Positions 1-10,800 of a stretch of 64,000 bases of DNA are shown one piece after another. Within the stretch, counting starts at the first letter, position 1. Every line of letters begins with the position of its first letter. A program made the position numbers and the translations under genes. The DNA is taken from assembly GCF_018991925.1 (NCBI RefSeq), contig NW_024738608.1, positions 752,699 through 816,698 of the forward strand, given 5' to 3'. A model generated the notes under the pieces. It worked only from the letters and a program-made list of their open reading frames with translations. It made no database searches and was not told where the DNA came from. The stretch comes from Homarus americanus (taxonomy: Eukaryota > Arthropoda > Malacostraca > Decapoda > Nephropidae).

Positions 1-5
1 CATTC

Positions 6-122
6 ATGGACACATACACGCATAGACACACACGGATGGACAAACACACGCATGGACACACACGCATGGACACACACGCATGGACACACACGCATGGACA
101 AACACACACACACGCATGGACA

Positions 123-168
<46 letters not shown>

Positions 169-175
169 AGCATTA
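6..175. repeat. CATGGACACACACG minisatellite grading into (CA)n
   Basis: A 12-14 bp unit, ACACACGCATGG, is repeated imperfectly and runs into CATA and pure CA repeats. The open frames across it translate only His/Thr repeats and are not genes. The array probably continues past the left edge of the window. Confidence 0.9.
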
Positions 176-389
176 CCAGAAATGTCAATGGGGGTAAAAC
201 TAATGATGTTTGCTCGCTCGCCTGAAGATTACTACACCGCTCCATCACCTCGGGCTGTAACTTGCCGGGGAAGCGTATGATTAGCCAGTCGTAGCTACAG
301 TCAAGCTCTAATTTACCAGCCACTTTTACCTAATCCTGAAGATGGGTGCTTGCAAACGATCATTACAGCGGGCGGAGTTGTTGTGGTGT

Positions 390-390
<1 letters not shown>

Positions 391-435
<45 letters not shown>

Positions 436-472
436 TACATTACACACATACATACATACATACATACACACA
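391..472. repeat. (CT)n followed by (CATA)n compound microsatellite
   Basis: About 40 bp of pure CT is followed directly by about 40 bp of CATA/CACA repeats. The flanking unique DNA (176-390 and 473-707) shows no gene. Confidence 0.95.
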
Positions 473-706
473 AATTTAGATACACATACAAATTTAGCTA
501 CACGCACACAGACAGACCGCCCCCTCCACACACACACACACTGTCCATTTCGCAGTAACATGACCACCGTAATACACAACCATGAGCCAGAGGAGAAGCA
601 GCAGGAAAAACACCACTGTAGGAATGAAGGTTTACTCCCACATGTTATGGTACCGTGTTAACTCTTCACCGATGTTGGGAAAATGACCCGGGGTGAGTCT
701 CGCTGG

Positions 707-707
<1 letters not shown>

Positions 708-742
<35 letters not shown>
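708..742. repeat. (CA)n microsatellite
   Basis: About 17 uninterrupted CA units. The 743-957 flank is unique AT-rich DNA with nothing recognisable. Confidence 0.97.
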
Positions 743-744
<2 letters not shown>

Positions 745-957
745 GAGCTAAGTCGTGTTACAGTACTAATTAATCCATAGGTACCTGTAGTAATAATTGG
801 AAAGGTGTGAAAGATAAAAAATGACACTGGACACATACTCTAGGATACATTTAATCTACACATAGTTAGAGAACACTTTTAGAGTTAATGAATCAGACTG
901 AGATACATAGAAAGTGGTGGTTATGTTGAGATTAATAGTCTTGAGGGATCTAAAAGT

Positions 958-1125
958 TTTGTTGTGTTGTGTTGCGTTGCGTTGCGTTGAGTTGCGTTGA
1001 GTTGTGTTCGTATATCGTGTTGTATTGTATTGTCTTGTGTTGCTTTGTGTTGTGTTATGTTGCATTGAGTTGCGTTGTGTCGTTACGTTGCGTTGTGTTG
1101 TGGTATGTTGCATTGCGTTGCGTTT
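958..1125. repeat. Degenerate pentanucleotide GTTGT/GTTGC minisatellite
   Basis: About 33 units of a 5-bp motif, mostly GTTGT, GTTGC and GTTGA, with scattered substitutions. It is not the TTAGG telomere motif. The 200-codon minus-strand open frame across it owes its length to the lack of stop codons in the repeat. Unique AT-rich DNA without a gene follows to about 1540. Confidence 0.85.
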
Positions 1126-1539
1126 TCTGTGAATGATTCCAACCAAAAGAACAAAAATATGTCCAACAGAAAAAAAAAACACGATGACCACAGTTACAAT
1201 TACATTCTCAGTGTAAGACGATAGTGATGGAGGAAATTCCAAGATGTCACGAACAAACTGACAAGAAACAAAATGACAAGTACTGAAGGACTTATGATGG
1301 TTACTGTAACATTTCCACTGGTATGTTACAGCTGAGTAATTGTATTCATAAACTAATGTGATTCTGTAATATTGGCTGCGGCAGTATTTAATAGACAGTT
1401 TGACATGACGAAATATTTTAATTGTAGAAGTGTACAGATTTGTGACGTTAGATTGCATATAAATACATTAACACGATATTAATGAAGACTACTTTACTTA
1501 GCGGCAATGATGAGGTTTACATATTCCTCCTTAAAATGA

Positions 1540-1755
1540 ACAAAGGTAACCGAGATAGGAGAACATTGGTTTGGAAATAGAGTAGTGGACGAGTGGAACA
1601 AGTTACCAAATATCATCATTAACTCGAATACGCTGGATAGCTTCAAACATAGGTTGGATGGATATATGAGCGATAGGGGGTTGGGTGTAAACGGGACTGC
1701 CCAGTAGGGGTCAATAGGCCCGCTGCAGTTTCCTCCATTCTTATGTTCTTATGTC
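1540..1755 (+). mobile_element. 3' end of a non-LTR retrotransposon (LINE) with C-terminal coding tail
   Basis: In the frame starting at 1540 the plus strand reads about 55 codons to a stop at 1705-1707. They include VVDEWNKLPN and, a few residues later, LDSFKHRLDGYM. The pattern of V-x-x-x-W-N-x-L-P followed by a short F-K-x-R-L-D helix is characteristic of the extreme C-terminus of reverse transcriptases in CR1/L2-type LINEs of arthropods and vertebrates. After the stop comes a short tail of about 50 bp ending in the imperfect octamer repeat TTCTTATG, and CR1/L2 elements end in short tandem repeats rather than poly-A. Upstream the frame is closed at 1537 (TGA), so the copy is 5'-truncated and defective. 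The identification rests on motif recall without a database search; clade is inferred. Confidence 0.75.
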
Positions 1756-2348
1756 TATATGCTGCGTTAGTGAGAGGTTAGTGGTCACGGAGACTGAAGG
1801 TGCGGCAAGGGTCTTATGATATAAACGGACCAAAACTACGGAAGAAAATTTTTTCAGTGGATCAATCAATCGGTCTCAGGTGTTCATGGAGTGATACAGC
1901 TAACACGACTACACTACTCTCCTACAACACAGACAGGACTCACAATAGACGTGCTTTATTAAAATCTCAGTCGGTCGATATGTAGATGAACAACAATACG
2001 CGTTTGACAAGTAGAAAGACTCGCTGTACTGGACACGTTATCCCATGGCATTTGTAATTGCAGAACGCGGCGCAATAATCGTTCCTGACACTACAAGCGA
2101 CTGGACCAACCAAATATTCCACCAGTAGTCAATAACAGGAACGAAGGGAATTAGCATTACTTTGTACTGTCATATGAATAAAACTGGATTAGATTTCCTT
2201 AGTGGTGAAGAAAATTTGACTGAGAAGAAGTGTAATTATGTATGTGGCCAGGTGTTGGACAGGTGTATCATCTGGTAACTGACAGCATCTACCTGAGAAC
2301 CAAAATCATTATGATGTGTGTATAAAAACAAACAGGATGGGTGTGGAC
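1756..2348. other. Unique intergenic or intronic DNA, no feature seen
   Basis: Mixed-composition sequence with only short, unconvincing open frames. No splice-flanked conserved reading frame, RNA gene or repeat is recognisable. Confidence 0.6.
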
Positions 2349-2381
2349 GTGTGTGTGTGTATGTGTGTGTGTGTGTGTGTG
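2349..2381. repeat. (GT)n microsatellite
   Basis: About 15 GT units with one ATG interruption. The 2382-2801 flank includes a short AAGG-rich purine stretch (about 2560-2605) and is otherwise unique. Confidence 0.95.
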
Positions 2382-2800
2382 CTTTAACAAAACATGAGAC
2401 ATGCACCCGAGCGGCATTTGGCATTCTTGCCTTCCAAAATGTCTTTCATGATTACAAACCTTATGCCATAAATTTTCTGGTAATGCGGACCTTCGTGAAA
2501 ACTGACATGCACGAGGAACGGAAGACAAACAAAACGAAATATTAAACAAAAACTACAATAACCGAAAAGAAGGAAAAAAGAAAGGAAGGAAGGAAGAGAA
2601 AAAATCCTTACATCGACTGAAGGAAGACTTGCCCAGACACTCGTCCAGACAGACTCAAGGAATGTTTGCCTTAGGATTTCACAGCTCACGTCAGCGTCAC
2701 ACCTACCCACTGTTCCCAGAAACAAAATATTGGATTCCACTATATGTATATCATTAAATGGGTCAACCTTGGCCTCTGAGCACGATCTGAGGAAAGAAAA

Positions 2801-2801
<1 letters not shown>

Positions 2802-2846
<45 letters not shown>
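2802..2846. repeat. (CA)n microsatellite
   Basis: About 22 uninterrupted CA units. Confidence 0.97.
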
Positions 2847-2847
<1 letters not shown>

Positions 2848-3532
2848 AAAACTCTCTCTTCCTGATGTAACAGTTTAGTTCAGTTCTTTCATCGTCCCGT
2901 AAAAAAAAAATCGACTCTTTAATTCGTAATAAGCCAAAGGTATTTTAACTGGTTCTCGCTGGTCCGTGAAGTGCGCCTCTTGTGGTGTCGATACGTCTTC
3001 ACTCTGTGGTCGTCCGTCATCACAATCTGTTACGTAAATATACATCGTTATTAAGGCAGACGTTGCTTATAGTTTTAATATCGAGATTATATCAAGTTAC
3101 AAATACCAAATTAATTTCTTCTTTATTGAAAACGATAAAGAGTTGAAGTATAGGATTAACAGGATTAGTAATTTATAATCCGTGAGAATATACGCATAAA
3201 TGGATACGGTATCAATATATGTATACTGAAGGTGAAAATGACATTCTATATATTCCAAATTGAATCATAATCCGGACTACTAGAGACCTGAGGACACGGA
3301 TTGACATTTAAACACATAGATAAATAAATACACACGTCTTAAATCACAAATATAACCACACTAACAAGCCTCGAGTAAAACCTAAGTGACGTGACATTTT
3401 AATAACATTCAGTATTACGTGAGGGATTTGTGCTGGCTCAACAGACGTAATATTATGCAACTAAAATACAAGGCGTGTTACCTTATGATATGTTAATGTT
3501 TAATAATACGTTAATTCTGGAGTTCCTGTGCT
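2847..3532. other. Unique AT-rich DNA, no feature seen
   Basis: AT-rich sequence without a convincing open frame or repeat. Confidence 0.6.
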
Positions 3533-4165
3533 ATTTAACCCCTTGAGTACGATGTTAACCTCCTGAGTGAGGTTTTTTAATACACCGAGTCGATATTGAC
3601 CCCTCGAGTACAATATTAACCTCCTGAGTACGATGTTAACCTCACGAGTACGATGTTAACCTCCTGAGTACGATGTTAACCTCCTGAGTACGATGTTAAC
3701 CTCCTGAGTACGATATTAACCTCCTGAGTATGGTGTTAACCTTCCGAGTATGGTGTTAACCCCCTTGAGTACGATGATAAACCTGAAGTGGGGTATTTTA
3801 ACCTCTTGAGTACGATTTTAATCCCCCGAGTACGATGTTAACCTCCTGAGTATGGTGTTAACCTTCTGAGTATGGTGTTAACCTTCTGAGTATGGTGTTA
3901 ACCCCCTTGAGTACGATGATAAACCTGAAGTGAAGTATTTTAATCCCTTGAGTACACGATGGCTGTTCCCTGAAGTGAGGTATTATAATCCCTTGAGTAC
4001 AATGAGCTGACCTATCGAGTAAGAAGTCTCGATCCCTTGTGTACTCCGGCTTAATCCCTCGAGCACAATGGGATAAAATCATCGTACTAAAGGGGTTAAG
4101 TCATCGTACTCAAGGGGTTACGTCATTGTACTCAAGGGGTTAAGGCACCATACTCCATGGGTTAA
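3533..4165. repeat. 20-bp satellite with an internal orientation switch
   Basis: Up to about 4060 the plus strand carries some 25 imperfect copies of a 20-bp unit close to GAGTACGATGTTAACCTCCT. Variants include TATGGTG and CCCCTTGAGTACGATG. From about 4065 the same unit appears as its reverse complement (CATCGTACTCAAGGGGTTAA) for about four copies. The array is therefore a large inverted repeat centred near 4070, able in principle to fold. Two more reverse-orientation units lie at 17847-17880, so the family is dispersed. The 74-residue open frame on the minus strand is a product of the repeat. Confidence 0.9.
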
Positions 4166-4230
4166 GGTACTAGATCAATCTTTAATCCATATTTTGTACA
4201 GCACGAACTGTATGACACAACGGACGAAGG

Positions 4231-4352
4231 ATTCTGACAACACTATCGAGACAACAGGAGTCGCAGTGTTCATTCTGAAATTCATCGATTCCCCCTCCCC
4301 CACCCCTCCTCCTCCTCCTCCAAGTACAGATAGTTTATTAAGTGACTATACC
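4231..4352 (+). repeat. Dispersed repeat, copy A (second copy at 39243-39338)
   Basis: A core of about 37 bp starting GACAACAGGAGTCGCAGTGT at 4250 is present nearly identically at 39261. Weaker similarity on both sides extends the homology to about 100 bp (AGTTT-TTAAGTG-CTRTAC downstream). Copy A carries an inserted C-rich and (CCT)n stretch. The pattern fits an old interspersed element of unknown class. Confidence 0.75.
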
Positions 4353-5263
4353 TCCAAACACTAAGGAACAAATATATATATATATGAAGCTTTGAGTTGC
4401 AAAATGTACACACAATTAAAAAGTAACCCGAGATTTATTTCTCCCCAGGATGAACATAACGATATGGGAAGTTGGTGACTGTGAAGACAAACAAATTAAC
4501 ACTAGATTGAGTTGATGAAAAAACAATAATCCATGACATAAATAAAAATATCCACTCGGGCGGAACACACCTTCAAAAACCATTCAATACTTAACTCCAA
4601 AAGCTAATTAATTGATTTTCTCACCAAACACGCAGGTATAAAAGTGACCCATCCACAGGTGACGACACGACCCGTCTAGTCCCTCACAACACACGCAAAT
4701 ATATATAGATACAGTGTGATGTTTGCATAACTCGGCTCGACAAAGACTTGACGAGGTAGTTCAGAAAGTCCATTTACATGCTATACCTGGTCTGGTAATT
4801 ACACGTTAAGGTAGATGATCCCCAAACATGCACAAGTATAAGAGAGCTTTGTCCCAGGTTGTATTTTTAGTACAGTGACGGCTGGGAATGATTTGTGGCC
4901 GTGATAATGTTAATGAATCATTGTTTTTGTCAAGTTTTAATGTATGCAATGAAAAGGTTTATATTAATATATGCACGGGGGGGCACACGCACACACTCGT
5001 ATATATAAACAGCTGTCGGATACAATTTAACTTTTCGATCACACTTCCCTCCCATCACCTCTATCATCACCACCACCGTTGTCGCAGCCTCCCATAAACG
5101 TTCACGTTACCACACCAGACAGACGTGATAAAAATAAGTGAGGAACAAGAAGTGATCTCACAACACCTTTCCCGACACAAGTACTCAGCCACATATACGT
5201 ACAGTGTAAATATAACCTCAGGCTTACCGCATGGCGCAGCTGACGTGCCCGGGTGTAGGCTGG
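4353..5263. other. Unique AT-rich DNA
   Basis: Contains a short (TA)n tract at about 4373-4385. The longest open frames (near 4888-5097 and 5125 onward) have no recognisable domain and lack codon-like composition. No gene is called. Confidence 0.6.
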
Positions 5264-5390
5264 TGTGGTATACTGTGTGTGGTATACTGTGTGTGGTATA
5301 CTGTGTGTGGTATACGGTGTGTGGTATATGGTGTGTGGTATACGGTGTGTGGTATACGGTGTGTGGTATACGGTATGTGGTATACTGTGT
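5264..5390. repeat. 14-bp minisatellite, left part of interrupted array
   Basis: About nine copies of GGTATACNGTGTGT, first mostly with CTG and then CGG in the variable position. It is the same array that resumes at 5776. The two halves are separated by the LINE insertion. Confidence 0.95.
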
Positions 5391-5775
5391 AATAATAATA
5401 ATAATAATAATTAACGGTTTATTGAAAGAGCTTGGCAGCCAGAAGGCTGAAAATATACAGTTACATATTTGGGGAATTGGTTACGAATTACAAATAATAT
5501 GCAAGTAACATAAGTGATACAAATAAGATATATAATAACTAGATGGGGAAAAGCTCAAACTACAGTGCATTTCAACATAGTGACGGTGCAAGAAGTAGTA
5601 TTTACTGGGAGTGAATACACTGGTTTATTACAAGTTATTGATAATTTTTACAATGGTTGGGACTGGGCTGTTCTTATAGCGATCAGTTCGTGCACGTATG
5701 GGCTGGATGCGGTTGTGGTGTCGAACAGCAATTCTCGGGCTAGGGATCTCAGGTGGTAGTAGGAGCCGGTGTCGA
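5391..5775 (-). mobile_element. 5'-truncated LINE inserted into the 14-bp minisatellite
   Basis: On the minus strand the insert reads from 5775 to a tandem ATT tail at 5391-5411. An open frame of 48 codons (5774 to the stop at 5628) includes PRIAVRHHNR, then ARTDRYKNSP and a short hydrophobic end. The R-T-x-R-Y-K-N-S-x-x-P pattern is typical of the last residues of LINE reverse transcriptases. A non-coding 3' region of about 215 bp follows, with AATAAA just upstream of the ATT tail. Both flanks carry GGTATACTGTG (5379-5389 and 5776-5786), consistent with an 11-bp target-site duplication. Because the target is itself repetitive, the duplication is suggestive rather than proven. The copy is dead: no catalytic domain is left. 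Confidence 0.8.
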
Positions 5776-7141
5776 GGTATACTGTGGTATACGGTGTGTG
5801 GTATACGGTGTGTGGTATACGGTGTGTGGTATACTGTGTGTGGTATACTGTGTGTGGTATACTGTGTGTGGTATACTTTGTGTGGTATACTTTGTGTGGT
5901 ATACGGTGTGTGGTATACGGTGTGTGGTATACGTGGTATACGGTGTGTGGTATACGGTGTGTGGTATACGGTGTGTGGTATACTGTGTGTGGTATACTGT
6001 GTGTGGTATACTGTGTGTGGTATACTTTGTGTGGTATACTTTGTGTGGTATACGGTGTGTGGTATACGGTGTGTGGTATACTGTGTGTGGTGGTATACTG
6101 CTGTGTGTGGTATACTGTGTGTGGTATACGGTGTGGTATACTGTGTGGTATACTGTGGTATACGGTGTGTGTGGTATACGGTGTGTGGTATACGGTGTGT
6201 GGTACTACGGTGTGTGTGCTACGGTGTGTGGTATACGGTGTGTGGTATACGGTGTGGTATACGGTGTGTGGTATACGGTGTGTGGTACTCGGTGTGTTAT
6301 ACGGTGTGTGGTATACTGTGTGTGGTATACTGTGTGTGGTATACTGGTGTGGTATACGGTGTGTGGTATACGGTGTGTGGTATACGGTGTGTGGTATACG
6401 GTGTGTGGTATACGGTGTTAATACGGTATACGGTGTGTGTTATCGGTGTGTGTTATACGGTGTGTGGTATACGGTGTGTGGTATACGGTGTGTGGTATAC
6501 GGTGTGTGTGGTATATACGGTGTGTGGTATACTGTGTGTGTTATACGGTGTGTGGTATACGGTGTGTGTTATACGGTGTGTGGTATACGGTGTGTGGTAT
6601 ACGGTGTGTGGTATACGGTGTGTGGTATACGGTGTGTGGTATACGGTGTGTGGTATACGGTGTGTGGTATACGGTGTGTGGTATACGGTGTGTGGTATAC
6701 GGTGTGTGGTATACGGTGTGTGGTATACGGTGTGTGGTATACGGTGTGTGGTATACGGTGTGTGGTATACGGTGTGTGGTATACGGTGTGTGGTATACGG
6801 TGTGTGGTATACGGTGTGTGGTATACGGTGTGTGGTATATACGGTGTGTGGTATACAGTGTGTGGTATACGGTGTGTGGTATACAGTGTGTGGTATACGG
6901 TGTGTGTGTTATACAGTGTGTGGTATACGGTGTGTATGGTATACGGTGTGCAGTAGTACGGTGTGTGGTATACGGTGTGTGGTATACGGTGTGTGGTATA
7001 CGGTGTGTGGTATACGGTGTGTGGTATACGGTGTGTGGTATACGGTGTGTGGTATACGGTGTGTGGTATACGGTGTGTGGTATACGGTGTGTGGTATACG
7101 GTGTGTGGTATACGGTGTGTGGTATACGGTGTGTGGTATAC
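5776..7141. repeat. 14-bp minisatellite, main array (about 97 units)
   Basis: Tandem GGTATACGGTGTGT with variants at positions 8-9 (CGG, CTG, CTT) and occasional indels. The left third is heterogeneous. The runs about 6577-6835 and 6963-7139 are essentially perfect, showing recent homogenisation. A 140-bp block of ten units in the order CGG3, CTG3, CTT2, CGG2 occurs at 5786-5925 and again at 5935-6074. Unit length 14 is not a multiple of 3, but the unit contains no stop in several frames, which explains open frames of 200 to 480 codons on both strands. None is a gene. Confidence 0.97.
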
Positions 7142-7545
7142 TCTGAAGCGAAGATTAATCCCATAGACAATGTAGATATAGTAAACACAATATAAAGCCT
7201 TCGGTAACACAAGAGTCAATGTGGTCGGCACTGAACTTGACTACCTTCATCTCCTCAATTGTAAACTTAGGTACCTATTCACACCTGGGCCGACGAAGGG
7301 CGACCCCGTACGCGACCCAGTGACCTAAATCAATCATTTGCTTTATATGAAACACTATGACGCAGATTCACTATAATTGAAACTATTTCTGGTATAATAA
7401 TATCTAGTTACATTGTCTATTGACAGAGGGAACATAATATAGTCTACATTTATTACATCTAATTCAAACATCATCAATATTATTTGTCTGGAAATTTTCT
7501 AGTTATTTGTTCATCATTGATCATAACAGCACTGCAACTATAACA
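7142..7545. other. Unique AT-rich DNA, no feature seen
   Basis: Sequence of mixed composition between the minisatellite and the ACC-rich block. No gene or repeat is recognised. Confidence 0.6.
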
Positions 7546-8052
7546 GCAACCACAATTTACCATCAAAAGTAACAATATCCTCATCACCAATACTAAACAC
7601 CACCACCAACACCCATCACCACCACTACCTTCATCATCATCATCATCATCAATACAATCAACATTACAACCACCATCATTGTCTTCACCACTATTATCAT
7701 TACAACCACCATCATTTTCACCATCACAACCATAATTCTCACCAACACACCATCATCACCACCAACACCCTCACCATTATCAACGCTTCTAACACCAGCA
7801 CCTTCAACAAAACCATTACCATTACTACTGCCACCAGTACTATCACCATCACGAGCATCAACACCAGTGCAACCAACAAACCCGCAATCATTACCAACAT
7901 CACTACCACCACCCTAACCACCACCACCAATAAAACTACCCCTACCACCCCTACCACTACTACCACTACCACCAATAACACTACCTCTACTACCACTACC
8001 ACCAATAACACTACCTCTACCGCCACCCACCCCCCTACCACCACCAATCTTC
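7546..8052. repeat. Degenerate (ACC/ATC)n trinucleotide-rich block
   Basis: Imperfect CAC, CCA and TCA triplets, with a purer (TCA)n core around 7630-7650. A 30-bp duplicated unit containing ACTACCTCTACTACC is seen near 7975-8020. Poly-Val and Gly/Ser open frames on the minus strand are artefacts. Confidence 0.85.
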
Positions 8053-8371
8053 ACCGCGCTCGCTCCTCCAAATAGAGCGGCCAGCCACCCTCGATCATCA
8101 GCCCTCAGCACCACTATTCCAGCAGACGGGAGAAACACATTTCCCATCCCTCGTCCGGGAATTGACAGGAGAGAATTAAATGTACAGTTCAATTCTACAT
8201 TGAAGGATAATATGAGCGGGTACTAGGAAGCTACCCTGGGGGAAACACGCCTACAAGTGGATCACAAGCTAAGTCATTCAGCCTTGGCAAACCGCTGCCC
8301 TAAAGCTCCTGCCGTTGGGGAATCAATTTGTGGGTAAAGCATTGGGAAATGTCTTTGGTTAACGAGATACG
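8053..8371. other. Unique GC-moderate DNA, no feature seen
   Basis: Short segment of higher complexity between two simple-repeat regions. The open frames are short and unsupported. Confidence 0.5.
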
Positions 8372-8428
8372 TTGGTGGAGATAGAGAGAGAGACAAGGGG
8401 GACGAGCAAGTGGTCAGCCAGGGAGAGA

Positions 8429-8461
<33 letters not shown>
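8372..8461. repeat. GA-rich tract ending in (CA)n
   Basis: Imperfect GAGA stretches are followed by a pure CA run at 8430-8461. Confidence 0.9.
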
Positions 8462-8464
<3 letters not shown>

Positions 8465-9165
8465 GAGGGTCACCGCTCTGGCCTTTGTGAGTTTGAATTC
8501 ATTCCGAGTTGGAGTTGCGTGTGTATATTTTTCAATGATTCTTATATAATTTATCTACGTATTCATAAATAATCTGACTGAATACTGAGATGTAATGTGA
8601 GGTACTGACTGAAACTACTGAACGATTGTAATGTTAGGACCGTAAAAGGAAACTACAGAAATATATTTGTTCACCTGTGTAAATTGCAGAATGTGTAACT
8701 GACTATACAGTTGGTGAGTGAAAATCGATAGAGTACAGTGCCAGCCATAATGTACCATAAGCTTAACCTTCAGTATGCTGTATCCACACTCTCCACTTTC
8801 ACTTTGTGTTGCCCGAGTCAATCAGCTTGATAGGTTCTTAAATCCCCAGTTAGGGAGACGGTCGGTATCTTGAAGTATCCAGCCGTGGCCGGGAGGTGAG
8901 GCCAGGCACTACACTTAACCCTCCACAATCTGACTTCGATACAGGATTCCCATAAACCTGGATATAAAATAACTCCCATGAGATTACTAAACCTGACTTA
9001 CGAGGAAGAAAAAAAACGTCAAAAACTAAACAACTTAAAGTGCGTCAATATTTCCAAGCTGTATTATTCACCTTATTTAAGCACAGTTAGGGATCGCTCA
9101 ACAGCGTATTTCATCAGCGGGTGTGGGTAGTTTTTAGTACACCTTGAGTGAACTTATTCGCTTAA
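8462..9165. other. Unique DNA, no feature seen
   Basis: Mixed-composition sequence. A GC-richer patch at about 8870-8950 was examined for a tRNA-like fold and rejected. Confidence 0.5.
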
Positions 9166-9280
9166 AGGCGCTCCCATACCCCGCGAACAAACAGAGTGAA
9201 CGAACACAAGTGAACGAACATATTCTTTTGCTTGTTCGATGGTGCTTGTTTATGTTCGTTGGCTAGGTCTGGATGCGCCT
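9166..9280. mobile_element. Small palindromic MITE-like element
   Basis: The 115-bp segment begins AGGCGC-TCCCATACC and ends with the near reverse complement GGTCTGGATGCGCCT. Internal GCGAACAAAC and GTTCGTTGGC segments continue the inverted symmetry. It has no coding capacity. This structure is what a non-autonomous DNA transposon looks like. No convincing target duplication can be seen (only AA next to each end), so the superfamily is not assigned. Confidence 0.55.
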
Positions 9281-10345
9281 AAAACGTGAGATAGCTCGAG
9301 GGAACAACACAATTCTCGGAACAGAAATTTCAGCCAATTTTTACGTGTCTTGAGGATGTTTACAGCGGTGGCCTGTGTGTGTCTGTGTCTTTATGTTTTC
9401 ATGATATCAGGATTTTTTATAATATTTTTAATAATGTTTGGAAACATTTCTTACGGACTTTTAAGAATTTTACAGTACAAGTTGATGTTTTTAATACCGC
9501 ATAGCATTTGATATTTCATTACTTCAGTATTCATTATTGTCCATTAATATTAATGTTACCTTTTCTTACGTTTCAAGTATTATTTAATTATCAGAGATTT
9601 TAGTAGAGGTTGCAAGATCTTATCAAGGAGGGAATATGACGTAAAGGAAACGTAATAGCATAAGAACTTAGATACAAGTGCCAGTAGTGTGATCGTCGCA
9701 GGCCTATCAGCTTAGCACCACAGCCGTTGCATAAGTGTCCTAGCATGGTGTGGCCTTCATTGATGACCTAAGATCTTGAAGTTTGACCAATATTGACCCA
9801 AACTGTGCACTAACAGGCTTTTAATTTTTTTTATATCGATTGGACCAAAATTATGGGCACTACAGATAATACTTGACGAAAACACTGAAGGTAGCGTTTG
9901 TCTGTCATCTGAAGAAGACTGAGTTAATCCTCACCGCCAGGAAGCCCAACACAGATAAAGTATTGTTAAAATTAGTTACCTCCAGAGAAAGAAAAAGTTC
10001 GAGCGCGGATCTTTGTTGAACGGTAAAGCAAAATGAAAAGACACTCGCATAGTAAAACTTGGGGAAATCCTTAAGGCCCTTTAATTACAATTGACCTCTG
10101 ACTTAACTCAACCTAAAGTTATACACTTCCTCCACACATTTCCCTCTCAAACAAGTAATGAATGAATGTTGGGAACACTTTGACTACAGAAGAAATTAAG
10201 ATCTTTGACTTCCTGTTCCAAAAAAGTCTTAATTAAGAATAATGATTAAATTTCACCGCCACGGAAACACTCATTACCTCGAAACTAATTACAGGTTTGT
10301 TGTCAACTTGTGTGTTATTTCTCATTATCTCAATCTATCTTGTGT
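9281..10345. other. Unique AT-rich DNA, no feature seen
   Basis: No significant open frame, tandem repeat or RNA-like structure. Confidence 0.6.
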
Positions 10346-10367
10346 TTTTTTTTTTTTGGGGGGGGGG
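10346..10367. repeat. T-run joined to G-run
   Basis: About 12 T followed by 10 G. The homopolymer pair may include sequencing or assembly error in length. Confidence 0.85.
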
Positions 10368-10483
10368 GTGTAGGGACTCGTCCTTTCACCAATTATGATA
10401 ACAATTTTCTTATTCGCTCTAAGTTTAAATCTCAGACAAAATTTTAAAAAAAATAGAGAAGTACTTGACATTGCCTCGATGAT

Positions 10484-10511
10484 CAAACCTAACCTAACCT
10501 GACCTGACCTT
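10484..10511. repeat. Short interstitial telomere-like (AACCT)n
   Basis: Five pentamers AACCT/GACCT in tandem. AACCT is the complement of the arthropod telomere motif TTAGG. Several variant units read TGACCT. Confidence 0.75.
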
Positions 10512-10599
10512 TCAGCAATTTCCACTAAGGTGCCAAGCTGTTAACTATTCTGGTCAGATGTGTAGGTAGTTGTGGAAACTTGAGTACTAACAGAGACAG

Positions 10600-10800
10600 T
10601 CAGCCATGCACAGACAGACAGACAGACAGACATACAAGTAGACTAACAGAAAGAGACAGAAAGAGACAGACCGACAGAGAGGCACAAGCAGACAGACCAG
10701 CACAGACAGTTAGGCACAGTCAGACAGAGAGACAGACATACAAGTAAACTAACAGAAACACAGACGGACCGACAGAGGCACAGAACGACAATAAAATAAA
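10600..10800. repeat. CAGA-rich degenerate tetranucleotide block
   Basis: (CAGA)n, AGAGACAG and CATACAAGTA segments recur. A segment of about 50 bp containing ACATACAAGTA and CTAACAGAAA occurs twice (around 10630 and 10738), suggesting an internal duplication of about 107 bp. Confidence 0.8.

Noticed and set aside
2384..2740. 118-codon minus-strand frame
   Set aside because: Phe/Leu/Ser-rich because of an AAGG-rich purine patch. No domain.
5698..7231. Open frames of 220-482 codons across the 14-bp array
   Set aside because: Periodic translations of GGTATACGGTGTGT in several frames and both strands, with no non-repeat domain.
8870..8960. tRNA-like segment
   Set aside because: Some box-like words, but spacing and T-arm pairing fail.
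9166..9280. piggyBac element
   Set aside because: TTAA is next to the left end only and the termini do not begin with CCC.
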